The notes under the pieces: generated by a model
Database searches by the model: none
What the model saw: the letters and a program-made list of their open reading frames with translations, nothing else
What the model was told of the DNA's origin: nothing
NCBI GenBank assembly: GCA_015903995.1
Contig: JABMDK010000013.1
Location: forward strand, 145,597 to 198,104
Length of the DNA: 52,508 nucleotides
DNA from: Nitrospira sp.
Lineage (GTDB): Bacteria > Nitrospirota > Nitrospiria > Nitrospirales > Nitrospiraceae
Reading direction: 5' to 3'
Shown: positions 8,594-16,418 of the stretch, in pieces
Numbering within the stretch: position 1 is the stretch's first letter
Layout of the letters: every line of letters starts with the position of its first letter
Program-made: the position numbers and the translations under genes

Positions 8594-9394
8594 ATGCCAC
8601 AGGGCGCATCACAGGTGTCATCAGGAACTATCGCCCCCAAGATTCTGGGGCCGGAGAAAGATACGAAAGAAGTCATCGTCCTAGGTGGAGTCCTCCTCTT
8701 TCTTGGAGGATTGCTCGCCGCTGCCTGGCTCTACGGCCAAAACAGCGACCAGGTGCAGACCGCTCCCACCACAGAGAAGGTTGAGAGTGCCATCGTCCCG
8801 GGCTTGCTGATGAAATCCTCAGCCTTAACCCAAACTGGGGCTTCAGCCACCTACTCCACTCAGGTCACGGCTCCAGTCCAATCGATCTCGGAGATTATCC
8901 ATGCCGATGTCTATTTTGAAGTTGGTCGCAAGGGACTGACCGATGAAGGGAAGGCTCAACTCGCCGCACGAGCCGACATGCTGAAGCAGCATGAAGACTA
9001 TGGTGTGCTGATCCAGGGCTATACCGACCAGCAGGGGTCGGCGAGCTATAACATGCAACTCGGCATGAAGCGGGCAGAAACGGTGAAGGCCGAACTGGTG
9101 AATGCCGGGATCGCTGAACACCGGATCAAGGCCATGAGTCTCGGTGAAGAGGGTGTATTGTGCGTCGACAGCAGCGATGTCTGCCGGCATATGAATCGAC
9201 GGGTGCATCTCGAAGTCCGCAAGATCGGCCAGGAGCACATGGCTCTCCCTCCCGTCCCTTCAACCTTCACTGATCCCTCAGAGACCGGTATTACCCCAAC
9301 ATCCACGACGAAAGAGGGTGGTCCGATGGACGAGAGCCTTCCGCCCTCGTGGTCTGAACCAGCCGTCTTTCCTGAGCCGGCAAAAGGCAAGTAA
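8594..9394 (+). CDS. OmpA-family protein of the sortase module (PdsO-like)
   Basis: 266 aa. A cytoplasmic tail of about 26 residues is followed by one membrane helix (about 29-47, IVLGGVLLFLGGLLAAAWL). A Ser/Thr-rich linker leads to an OmpA C-terminal domain (about 95-215) with QGYTDQQGSASYN, an MKRAETV helix and NRRVHLEV, the peptidoglycan-binding signature. The tail is proline-rich. GAAGGAG lies 8 bases before the ATG. It sits 90 bases before the sortase substrate. In proteobacterial dedicated sortase systems an OmpA-family partner (PdsO) occurs beside these genes; the assignment here rests on fold and position, not on a model hit. Confidence 0.82.
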   Translation: MPQGASQVSSGTIAPKILGPEKDTKEVIVLGGVLLFLGGLLAAAWLYGQNSDQVQTAPTTEKVESAIVPGLLMKSSALTQTGASATYSTQVTAPVQSISEIIHADVYFEVGRKGLTDEGKAQLAARADMLKQHEDYGVLIQGYTDQQGSASYNMQLGMKRAETVKAELVNAGIAEHRIKAMSLGEEGVLCVDSSDVCRHMNRRVHLEVRKIGQEHMALPPVPSTFTDPSETGITPTSTTKEGGPMDESLPPSWSEPAVFPEPAKGK

Positions 9395-9409
9395 TCACGC
9401 CGTAAGACT

Positions 9410-9433
9410 TGGGGACGACCTTCGTCGTCCCCA
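9410..9433 (+). terminator. Strong hairpin between the OmpA-like gene and the sortase substrate
   Basis: Perfect 10-bp stem TGGGGACGAC-CTTC-GTCGTCCCCA with no T-run after it. It could be an mRNA-stabilising or partial-termination element that separates expression levels of the two genes. Confidence 0.4.
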
Positions 9434-9484
9434 GGCCCCTGCTGCCGTACTCAACCTCTCTTACCTGAACCGAACGAGGACACC

Positions 9485-9660
9485 ATGCTGAATGAATCGC
9501 TCATGGCACGAAACTGCCGTGCCCTCCAGACTGTCTGGCGCTTGACGCTTTGTCTCCTGTTCTCAACCTTGTGCATCGCCACACTTTCCTCTCCCGCTTC
9601 ACAGTCGAGCCCGAGTCGCTGGGGACCGGCATCGTCCCCACCATGGGCATCAACGAAGTG
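9485..9660 (+). pseudogene. Out-of-frame signal-peptide segment of the sortase substrate
   Basis: ATG 9485 (also ATG 9503 in the same frame) encodes a classic Sec signal: basic RNCRALQTVWR, then LTLCLLFSTLCIATL, then SSPASQ. The frame stops at TGA 9658-9660, while the VIT/VWA body continues in another frame from within this segment. All known substrates of this class are exported, so this is almost certainly the true N-terminus, displaced by a one-base deletion (or equivalent) between about 9580 and 9650. Confidence 0.6.
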
Positions 9661-11604
9661 ACGGAGGGCACCCTCCTCTTTAAGACGAACCAGTCGGGTC
9701 GCTATCTGCCGGCGCCGATCCTCAAAACCGACGTCCAGATTGCAGTGACAGGCATCATTGCCCGTGCCACCGTGCGACAGGAGTTTACGAACCCCAGCAC
9801 GAAGAAAGGAGACTGGCTCGAAGGTATCTATGTGTTCCCCCTTCCGGAAACTGCCGCGGTGGACCATCTCCGCATGAAGATCGGTGAACGGATCATCGAA
9901 GGCCAGATTAAGGAGCGGGCCGAGGCGAAGAAGGTCTACGAACAGGCCAAACAGGAAGGGAAACGGACGAGTTTGGTCGAACAGGAACGTCCGAATATCT
10001 TTACCACTTCGGTGGCGAACATCGGCCCCGGGGTACATATCACGGTCGAAATCGAGTATCAGGAAACGGTCCGGTACGACAGCGGTCAGTACCAACTCCG
10101 CTTCCCCATGGCTGTCGGCCAGCGCTACATCCCTGGTACCCCGGTCATTATTGAAGGCCAGGCGCCCAAGGGAACGGGCACCGTACTGGACACCGACCGT
10201 GTACCGGATGCCTCACGGATCAGCCCGCCGGTACAATCATCCAGCCACGGCTCCAGCAACTTCGTGAGCCTCTCACTCGTCCTCAATCCTGGATTCCCTG
10301 TGGCCAAAGTGGAGTCCCCGTACCATCCAATCATTGCCATCCCTGATCCCGACGGCGGGTTTCACATCAGCCTCAAGGCAGACGCGGTCCCTGCCGATCG
10401 TGATTTTCAACTCATCTGGCATCCCGCCGCCAGAACCGAACCACTGGCAACCGTCTTCACCGAGCAGAACAACGGCGAGATCTACGGCCTCTTGATGATT
10501 GCCCCTCCCACAGCGCAAGACGAAAAAACGCCCCACCTTCCACGGGACCTGACCTTCATCATCGATACCTCCGGATCGATGGCCGGCCCATCGATCGAAC
10601 AGGCGAAAGCGTCACTGGTTGCCGCCCTCACACGATTGACCACACAGGACCGGTTCAACATCATTCAGTTCAACAACACGGTCCGCTCGCTTTTCCCCAC
10701 ACTCGAACCGGTCACCACCACCACGATCAAAAGAGCCATCCACTACGCAGAACACCTCTCGGCGGACGGAGGGACTGAAATACTGCCGGCACTCCGGCAA
10801 GCGTTGAAGAGCCCCCAAGACGCCGCACGTATTCAACAGATCATCTTGTTGACGGATGGCCAGGTCGGCAACGAAGACGAGCTGTTCGAGCTGCTGCATC
10901 ACCGGTTGGGTTCGAGGCGGTTGTTTACCGTCGGCATCGGTGCCACACCCAACAGCCATCTCATGCGCAAGACCGCGGAGTTCGGACACGGCACCTTCAC
11001 CCACATCGGCAATGTGACTGAAGTGAAGGATCGGCTAGACCTATTGTTGAAGAAATTGGAACATCCAGTATTCACAAATATTCGGTTCGACCAAGCAGGC
11101 TGGCCGGGACTTGAATCCTATCCGACGCAGATCTCCGACCTCTATGATGGTGAGCCGGTCCTGCTCGCCTTCAAGACCCGATCAGTGCCCCACGAAGGCA
11201 CGCTCGTAGGACAGGCAGGCACTCAGCCCTGGTCGCTCCCCGTTTCCTTCAAGCAGGCGTCATCACGCAGTGGCATCTCCGTCAATTGGGCCAGGCAGAA
11301 GATTTCGGCCCTCATGGACAAAATGTATAAGGGTGAGGAGGAAGGGCCGATCAGAACAGCCATCATCGACGTGGCGCTGGCACACCATCTCGTCAGCAAG
11401 TACACCAGCCTGGTCGCGGTTGACGTGACACCAGCCAGGCCGACAGACAAGTCGGCCACTGAACAGGAAAAGCAGAGAGAGGATCTCGCCTCCGTTGCAA
11501 ATCTTCCTAAGACGGCCACGAGCGGCCAGTTGCAGATCGTGTTGGGAATGCTCGCAATCATGCTGGCCTCACTGCTATGGAGCTACCGGAAGGGCATCGC
11601 ATGA
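9550..11604 (+). CDS. VIT and VWA domain sortase substrate (marine sortase target type)
   Basis: 684 aa in this frame, read from TTG 9550 or possibly ATG 9643; the export signal lies in another frame upstream. Residues about 35-170 form a VIT domain (VRQEFTNP, VFPLPETAAVDHL, QERPNIFTTSVANIGPG). Residues about 330-500 form a von Willebrand A domain with the metal site D339-TSGSM. The C-terminus has a sorting signal: LPKTA at 652-656, a hydrophobic helix, then SYRKG. Its gene overlaps the sortase start by ATGA. The sortase should cut between Thr and Ala and fix the protein in the cell envelope. Known as TIGR03788-type; the physiological role is unclear. Confidence 0.85.
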   Translation: MSPVLNLVHRHTFLSRFTVEPESLGTGIVPTMGINEVTEGTLLFKTNQSGRYLPAPILKTDVQIAVTGIIARATVRQEFTNPSTKKGDWLEGIYVFPLPETAAVDHLRMKIGERIIEGQIKERAEAKKVYEQAKQEGKRTSLVEQERPNIFTTSVANIGPGVHITVEIEYQETVRYDSGQYQLRFPMAVGQRYIPGTPVIIEGQAPKGTGTVLDTDRVPDASRISPPVQSSSHGSSNFVSLSLVLNPGFPVAKVESPYHPIIAIPDPDGGFHISLKADAVPADRDFQLIWHPAARTEPLATVFTEQNNGEIYGLLMIAPPTAQDEKTPHLPRDLTFIIDTSGSMAGPSIEQAKASLVAALTRLTTQDRFNIIQFNNTVRSLFPTLEPVTTTTIKRAIHYAEHLSADGGTEILPALRQALKSPQDAARIQQIILLTDGQVGNEDELFELLHHRLGSRRLFTVGIGATPNSHLMRKTAEFGHGTFTHIGNVTEVKDRLDLLLKKLEHPVFTNIRFDQAGWPGLESYPTQISDLYDGEPVLLAFKTRSVPHEGTLVGQAGTQPWSLPVSFKQASSRSGISVNWARQKISALMDKMYKGEEEGPIRTAIIDVALAHHLVSKYTSLVAVDVTPARPTDKSATEQEKQREDLASVANLPKTATSGQLQIVLGMLAIMLASLLWSYRKGIA

Positions 11605-12209
11605 GTCGCACTCCATCTGTTCTTGCCCTGTTGATCGCATGCCTCTTGGCGATCGGAATATGGCAGATCGGGGAAGGGTCGTGGATCTATGCGAAAGCCA
11701 AGCTCGCGCAGTATCTGTTGCAGCGGGCTTGGTCCCGCACCCTGGCCGGCGAAACGACCGTGAAACCCTGGCCCTGGGCTGATACCTGGCCCGTGGCTCG
11801 ATTGACGGTTCCTTCCAAGAAGGTCGATCTGATCCTGTTGAACGGCGCCTATGGCCGCACCCTCGCCTTCGGCCCTGGCTATGCCGAATCCAGCGCGCAA
11901 CCTGGTTCGGTCGGCACAACGATCCTCACTGGGCACCGTGACACCCACTTTCGCTTCTTGAAAGAATTGACTCGAGAGGATGAACTCGTGATCGAAACGA
12001 CACGAGGAAACACCGTGCGCTACATAGTTTCAGCGCGTCGCATCGTGGATTCACGTTCCGGCACGATTGCACTCGATCACCGGCAGTCGAAACTTGTCCT
12101 CATCACCTGCTATCCGTTCGATTCCATCATGTCCGGGGGGCCATTGCGATACATCGTGGTTGCCGACCAGATCGATGCAGCTCAGAATATTTGGGCTAGC
12201 GTCAAGTGA
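11601..12209 (+). CDS. Class GN sortase
   Basis: 202 aa. One N-terminal membrane helix (about 5-24) anchors a periplasmic sortase domain. The catalytic residues are visible: H112 in TGHRDTHF, C170 in ITCYPF and R183 in GPLRYIVVA. This is the small Gram-negative class that normally has one dedicated substrate next door, here the upstream VIT/VWA protein. ATG 11601 is chosen because it overlaps the substrate stop (ATGA), implying coupled translation. No histidine kinase or response regulator of the proteobacterial dedicated sortase type is in this window. Confidence 0.93.
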   Translation: MSRTPSVLALLIACLLAIGIWQIGEGSWIYAKAKLAQYLLQRAWSRTLAGETTVKPWPWADTWPVARLTVPSKKVDLILLNGAYGRTLAFGPGYAESSAQPGSVGTTILTGHRDTHFRFLKELTREDELVIETTRGNTVRYIVSARRIVDSRSGTIALDHRQSKLVLITCYPFDSIMSGGPLRYIVVADQIDAAQNIWASVK

Positions 12210-12617
12210 CGGGCATCATAGCAGCTCGCCCGCCGATGGAATGCCTCCCGCTCTATCTGATCCAATCACCACGTTCGAACAAACCAGCGGAAGCTCCCCT
12301 TTCGAATCTGCGATGGGAATAGTGCCATCCGCAGATTCGACTGCATGGGAATCTTGGCCTCCTCGCTTGCTATCCGATCTCAATCCAAAAACATTCAGAT
12401 GGTGTGAAGACGAGTTGTAGTGGCAGAGGAGGTGCTCCTGTATACAATTATTCCTGGGAGCAGCCATTTGGCTCTGGCCTTGAGAAATTGGTCTCTAGAT
12501 CTTTTTCCCCAGTCAATGGAGCCGTCTTTTCTTCAGGGGCGCTTCACTCGAAGCGCCCCTTCGATCTCCCTTCACACACATTCACCTTTACAAAACCTCT
12601 TGCATGAAACCATTCCC
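12210..12617. other. 408-bp convergent intergenic region
   Basis: Holds two inverted repeats: TCGAATCTGCGATGG (12302-12316) against CCATCCGCAGATTCGA (12325-12340, one extra base), and the perfect hairpin at 12536-12559. No gene is seen. Confidence 0.4.
12536..12559. terminator. Perfect 10-bp hairpin between convergent genes
   Basis: GGGGCGCTTC-ACTC-GAAGCGCCCC. Very stable and placed where both the sortase module (+) and the gene at 12618-12962 (-) should end, but neither strand shows a T-run after the stem. Confidence 0.45.
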
Positions 12618-12962
12618 TCATCCCCACGTACGGTGGACTTCGCTCACCTGCTCACCACCCTCGGTCTTGGCAATGACCCAGTTCACGTTGTCAGGAATCG
12701 ATACGACTTTGAGTTTGGCGGCATGCCCATCGGCTGCTTCCAGAAGTTCTTCCACCACACGAACCAAATTCTCATCATCCCGCGGGATGAGCTTCCCATA
12801 CTGATTCAGGCTCGGTTCCCGAGGCCCCGATGCCTGTGGCCAATAAGCTCCGCGATCCGTCTCCGCCAGTGCCTGCGGTTGGCCTAGTTCACGCAGCCGA
12901 ATCAACGCCTTATGGCTGATGCAGAATTCGTCATAACTCCTGTTGATCACAATTCGCTTCAT
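12618..12962 (-). CDS. Conserved small protein, unknown function
   Basis: 114 aa, ATG at 12962 with AAGGGAG 6 bases before it. It begins MKRIVINRSYDEFCIS and goes on with an ALIRLRELG helix, a layout shared by a widespread small protein family of unknown role in which a short beta strand opens the chain. The middle (LIPRDDENLVRVVEELLEA) and the end (LKVVSIPDNVNWVIAK) read like a small alpha/beta domain. No signal peptide. It lies next to a CsbD-like gene in the same direction. Confidence 0.7.
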   Translation of the reverse strand: MKRIVINRSYDEFCISHKALIRLRELGQPQALAETDRGAYWPQASGPREPSLNQYGKLIPRDDENLVRVVEELLEAADGHAAKLKVVSIPDNVNWVIAKTEGGEQVSEVHRTWG

Positions 12963-13015
12963 GTTTGCTCCCTTGGTTCATATGACCATGGCATGGACAC
13001 CGCGTGACGACTCAT

Positions 13016-13258
13016 CTACACTGCCGGAGCTGCATCTTGATATCCAATGTAGTTCCCCGTCCAATGGGAATACCGACGGTTGGCCCATGTCACCACCTCA
13101 TCTTTCTGAAGCTCCCCATAGCGCTTCTGGAGAACCGTGCCGAACCTGTCCAGATCTCCCTTGATCTCACTGAGGTCCTCCTCCGTGATATTCACCCACT
13201 TGGCCTTGAGGGGTGTTTTGAGTTGCTCCCAGAATTGCCCGAATTGCTCCTTATTCAT
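13016..13258 (-). CDS. CsbD-family stress-response protein
   Basis: 80 aa. Motifs of the CsbD family are clear: WEQLKTPLKAKWVNITEEDL near the start, then EIKGDLDRFGTVLQKRYG. These small, highly polar helical proteins accumulate under general stress; their molecular role is unknown. AAGGAG lies 7 bases before ATG 13258. It is probably co-transcribed with, or at least next to, the 12618-12962 gene 53 bases downstream. Confidence 0.85.
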   Translation of the reverse strand: MNKEQFGQFWEQLKTPLKAKWVNITEEDLSEIKGDLDRFGTVLQKRYGELQKDEVVTWANRRYSHWTGNYIGYQDAAPAV

Positions 13259-13845
13259 TATGGACTCCTTGGTGAGAAGATGAGGTCTCCACTCCTCTCG
13301 GCGGCAAGCCGCCTCTGGCGTGCTCGGCAGAGAGACTACCGTGGAAACTCAGGCGTAGAAGCGGCGACGACCGGGGAATCAGACGCGCAAGAACGGCATG
13401 GAAAAGAATCGCGCGAGGGATAAGATAGTCAGCGATGGCTCAGTACGTCATTGTCTCAGCCTACAAGGCCATCTCAGTCTCTGTCAACGGAGACAACGAA
13501 GAGACACGCAGGCCCTTGACCAGGCTCTCGTCAAGCCGCAGCAGCCGGTCGGAATTCCTCTCGATGTACATATGCCATGTACCGATTCGCTATCATGGTT
13601 CTCAATATGTTACGCTATGGTACGCTTACTCGTCACGCATCCCATCCTTCGCGCCTTTCTTCTCAGCCTGCATTCGCGCGAACGATACTCCGGTGGAAAA
13701 ATACCGTTACCTGTCCACTAGGGCAATTGGTTTCGGTCGTATATGTGCGACCGGACACAGGTTTGCGGTAATTCCTAACCGGCGCAGGCCCATACATCTG
13801 CATCCCAATACTCCCTATCCCTGATGTGAAACGGAAGGAGTCCCG
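13259..13845. other. 587-bp intergenic region
   Basis: Several short open frames exist on the plus strand but none has a ribosome site or protein-like composition. The region must carry divergent promoters for the CsbD-like gene (-) and the gene at 13846 (+). Nothing else is recognised. Confidence 0.35.
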
Positions 13846-14142
13846 ATGAGCCGTCTGAATCTGCAACCCCTGATGACATTTTCTGATGGATCCTATTTGG
13901 CTATCAGCACAGAATGTTCAAAGGAAGGTCACTTCTCCTGCTCAGTCTATACCGTCCTAGAGGAGGGGGATCGCACAGCCTTCCGCAACATTGCCAGCCA
14001 CTTCCTCTCGGCATCAACCTGTTTGACGGCCCAAGAACAGGCCTATAGTTACACCATCCGGCTCTACCCTAGCGCAGCAGAATGTATGAAGAAACCGCCG
14101 TACTTGATCTGGCATGGGCCGCAGTCGTTAGAGCACTCATGA
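13846..14142 (+). CDS. Hypothetical small protein
   Basis: 98 aa, ATG 13846 with GAAGGAG 7 bases before it, an unambiguous start. No signal peptide; four cysteines are spread along the chain; mixed beta/alpha composition (YSYTIRLYP near the end). No family recognised. It stands first in a run of small plus-strand genes. Confidence 0.6.
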   Translation: MSRLNLQPLMTFSDGSYLAISTECSKEGHFSCSVYTVLEEGDRTAFRNIASHFLSASTCLTAQEQAYSYTIRLYPSAAECMKKPPYLIWHGPQSLEHS

Positions 14143-14424
14143 TCTGCTTTTCATGCCGATGAGAAAACGTACCCACGCCAGCAGGCTGGTAGTGGCACGA
14201 GTCCGATATACGAGGACGAACGCGCAACCACGCCCCGATTTATTCCTCAGTCCGCATAGCGAACTGGCATTCGACACGATTCATCGCCGAGGCATTGATC
14301 GAGAATGCAGGATTCGCAATCTAGATCAGCATATGGTACTATAAGGTTATAGGAGTGCTGATCCTCGCGCCCCTCCCTCCCTGTTCCGTTTCTGGGCGAT
14401 TGTTTTGATCAGTCTGCGGCGACC
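14143..14424. other. Intergenic stretch without a clear gene
   Basis: About 280 bases with no convincing gene; TACTATAAG at about 14336 could be a -10 element, and AGGAG at 14351 lies before a short GTG frame that stops after 17 codons. Confidence 0.25.
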
Positions 14425-14592
14425 TTGTCGGAGAGCGTCCAGTGTGTTCAAAACATCAATGGACGCAATGGAGGCCCCGACATCGACGCTGTCATGGTTC
14501 TCTACCGTCACATGAGGCAAGGGTGGCTGGTGCAGGCTGCACAGGCCCAACTCGATCAACCTGGTGCCTTCGCATCAAGGAGCACACACTGA
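14425..14592 (+). other. Possible short coding frame without a good start
   Basis: From TTG 14425 a 55-residue frame runs to TGA 14590-14592 with protein-like content (AVMVLYRHMRQGWLVQAAQ). The open frame extends up to a TGA at 14359-14361. No ribosome site or ATG is present. Its stop overlaps the next ATG as TGATG, which hints at translational coupling. It could be the 3' part of a broken gene. Confidence 0.3.
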
Positions 14593-14624
14593 TGAACACC
14601 CACAATCAAAGTGAACGTCTATGA
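14592..14624 (+). other. 10-codon ORF coupled to the next gene
   Basis: ATG 14592 has AGGAG 9 bases upstream and encodes ten residues; its TGA (14622-14624) overlaps the ATG of the 14621 gene (ATGA). The following gene lacks its own good ribosome site, so this mini-ORF may deliver ribosomes to it. Confidence 0.4.
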
Positions 14625-14992
14625 GTACCACCAAACCGAACCAACAGCCATCCGTTGAGCGTTGGGTCCGCATCCCGGACGGCACGAAAGTACGTCATCG
14701 CTCGGAGGCCTATGATGGGGTCATTGACGGCCTGACAGAGATCGTATCCGGATCGGAACGGAACCCGGACGGAAAAACACAGTATCGCGTGAATGTGGGC
14801 GACAGTACACGACTGCTCGTCTCGGAGGATCATCTCAATATTCTGGTCGACAACAAGAACATGGTTCTTCTCGCTCGTGAATCCGAACTCTATCGCCGGT
14901 CGGTGACCGACCGCCTCCGAGCAGTTCTTCCGGAAGATCGGTTCGTGACGACTGGGAGCAAAGTGCCTGCGTCCGTTGAGAAGTCTCGGTGA
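14621..14992 (+). CDS. Conserved hypothetical protein
   Basis: 123 aa. The core RIPDGTKVRHRSEAYDGVIDG with LTEIVSGSERNPDGKTQYRV reads as a small all-beta domain binding or covering a loop-rich surface, of the kind seen in short DUF proteins near mobile or regulatory genes; no exact family is named. No signal peptide. The start ATG 14621 overlaps the stop of the 10-codon ORF before it. Confidence 0.65.
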   Translation: MSTTKPNQQPSVERWVRIPDGTKVRHRSEAYDGVIDGLTEIVSGSERNPDGKTQYRVNVGDSTRLLVSEDHLNILVDNKNMVLLARESELYRRSVTDRLRAVLPEDRFVTTGSKVPASVEKSR

Positions 14993-15053
14993 ATGACTGG
15001 CGGAGATCCTAGCATCCATTTCATACGTTTTAATCTTAGCTGATGGAGAAACC

Positions 15054-15323
15054 ATGAATACATCATGGGGGACCAAAGCCCCACACCGACGGAAGCGAGC
15101 TATTCTTCGAACCAAGGTCCGTTGGGAAATGCTGGGACTCCAAGATCCAGCACAGGCATCATTGACGCCGTCGATCGAGGACATTCGCCGCCAGATCACA
15201 TCAGCCGCAAGTCAGGGATTGAGCCCCGATACAGTCTCACGCTCTCGCGAGAAGGAGGGGCGCCAAAAACCAGGGTCCAAGGCGTCGGCGGCTACCCGCA
15301 AGCGTGGTGCCGCTTCGCAGTAG
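15054..15323 (+). CDS. Small basic protein, unknown function
   Basis: 89 aa, ATG 15054 with GGAG 7 bases before it. It is strongly basic at both ends (HRRKRAILRTKVRWE; a Lys/Arg/Ala/Ser-rich tail) with an acidic central helix (PSIEDIRRQI), suggesting a nucleic-acid- or ribosome-associated peptide. A competing frame at 15065-15328 is less protein-like. It lies 37 bases before the AUC-initiated gene and probably shares its mRNA. Confidence 0.45.
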   Translation: MNTSWGTKAPHRRKRAILRTKVRWEMLGLQDPAQASLTPSIEDIRRQITSAASQGLSPDTVSRSREKEGRQKPGSKASAATRKRGAASQ

Positions 15324-15360
15324 CTTGACAGAGACGGATTGCTCCTGAAAGGAGGGCATC

Positions 15361-15546
15361 ATCGGAGGAACAGGCAAAACCACACCGGCTAAACGAGACC
15401 GTGAAAAAGCACGTCTGCAGAAGCAGCGGGATAAGGAAGAGCGCCGTGTGCAACGAAAGTCAGCCAAGGTCAACCGGCCGGCGCAAGAGGGCGAAGACCC
15501 TGACCTTGCTGGTTTACAATGGGGACCCCAAGCTCCGCTCTATTGA
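15361..15546 (+). CDS. Small charged protein with apparent AUC start codon
   Basis: 61 codons to TGA 15544-15546. The frame has a coherent, typical small-protein sequence: GGTGKTTPAKRDREKARLQK, a Lys/Arg/Glu-rich helix, and a DPDLAGLQWGPQ tail. AAGGAGG sits at 15350-15356, ideal for a start at ATC 15361 (five bases on), but no ATG, GTG or TTG exists between the in-frame TGA at 15346 and the body. ATC 15358 is the only other option. AUC/AUU starts are rare (infC is the classic case) and often mean autoregulation. A mutated ATG is the alternative. Confidence 0.55.
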   Translation: MGGTGKTTPAKRDREKARLQKQRDKEERRVQRKSAKVNRPAQEGEDPDLAGLQWGPQAPLY

Positions 15547-15712
15547 TGGACCGTCTGCACGTGGCATGGTTTTCTTCGGCAATGCCTACGGACCGGAACT
15601 CACTGCATTGAAGCCGTAGGTTCTGGACGAGCACCTAACTCAACACGAATTGTTTACTCCATACGAAGTCAGCATGGTCGATAACGTACTACCCCACTAG
15701 AAAGGATAACCC

Positions 15713-15796
15713 ATGGACGTCAATACTCTCACTTTTGCATTCGTTATTGTGGCGCTCGGCATCGGCGGTGTGATCGTCTACCTAAAGGGCAGGTAG
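15713..15796 (+). CDS. 27-residue single-span membrane protein
   Basis: ATG 15713 with AAAGGAT 7 bases before it. Four polar residues are followed by a continuous hydrophobic helix (LTFAFVIVALGIGGVIVYL) and the tail KGR, so one membrane span with a positive cytoplasmic end. It resembles in size and plan the small subunits KdpF or CydX/CbdX, but no partner gene is adjacent. Given the cytochrome bd-like genes in this window, a role as a small accessory subunit is conceivable; this is speculation. Confidence 0.55.
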   Translation: MDVNTLTFAFVIVALGIGGVIVYLKGR

Positions 15797-16108
15797 CTTC
15801 ACCTGGGCGATCCCTTCATTGCTGACGACCTATTTCTTGATCGGTCTATCAGCGCCGAGCGATGCTCGGCTGCAACCCGCCATGAGAGATCCACAGCTTT
15901 ACGGGGGTGGTTTCTTCCGTTTATTGAACCTTCCTCGGTGAAACAGGGCCTTCTACGTTAGGACTGCGGAGAGTACTCGCTCCGCAGTCCTGCATGACTT
16001 TTCCGTTGCGGCTTGCTGCGAAAGAGAACACCCGCTCACGGCACCGACAAACCGTTTCAGCTAGAAACGAGAATCATGGATGATGGTTATCCGCCGTCAT
16101 CAATGACG
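15797..16108. other. Intergenic region with two hairpins
   Basis: GCCGAGC-GAT-GCTCGGC (15854-15870) and the long hairpin at 15960-15991. No gene is seen. Confidence 0.4.
15960..15991 (+). terminator. Perfect 12-bp hairpin
   Basis: AGGACTGCGGAG-AGTACTCG-CTCCGCAGTCCT, followed by GCATGACTTTTCC, a weak T-stretch. It is well placed to end the 13.8-15.8 kb small-gene run. Confidence 0.45.
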
Positions 16109-16306
16109 ATGCGGCGATGAAGAGTCTGTGGAACAGACACACTGCGATATGGAGCCGGCGACCCGGATTGAACGGGCGACCTGCGGTTTACGAAACCGCT
16201 GCTCTACATGCGGCGATGAAGAGTCTGTGGAACAGACACACTGCGATATGGAGCCGGCGACCCGGATTGAACGGGCGACCTGCGGTTTACGAAACCGCTG
16301 CTCTAC
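16109..16306. repeat. Exact 2 x 99-bp tandem duplication including tRNA-Thr 3' part
   Basis: 16109-16207 and 16208-16306 are identical. The left copy carries the 3' two-thirds of the tRNA-Thr gene plus its trailer, without the 5' acceptor strand and D-arm, so it cannot give a tRNA. The unit length matches two other exact repeats in the window, which suggests an assembly join rather than biology. Confidence 0.9.
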
Positions 16307-16324
16307 CAACTGAGCTACGCCGGC
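16249..16324 (-). tRNA. tRNA-Thr(CGT)
   Basis: 76 bases with encoded CCA (16249-16251). The 7-bp acceptor stem GCCGGCG/CGCCGGC, D-arm AGCTCAGTTGGTAGAGC, anticodon arm GCGGT-TTCGTAA-ACCGC and T-arm with GTTCAATCC are all present. The loop places CGT at 34-36, reading ACG threonine codons. Confidence 0.95.
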
Positions 16325-16418
16325 ACCTGGGTAAGACAGAAGGGGAGACTAAATCTCGTCCGGCATGATAACGGCCACCGGAGAGCCTGTCAATAAAGCA
16401 GATAGGCCTCACCCAATC

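Noticed and set aside
15401..15619. 72-residue plus-strand frame overlapping the AUC-start gene
   Set aside because: The overlapping frame at 15361-15546 has far better protein composition and a perfect ribosome site.
16109..16306. Attachment site of an integrated element at tRNA-Thr
   Set aside because: The two tRNA fragments are directly adjacent with nothing between them and no integrase is present.
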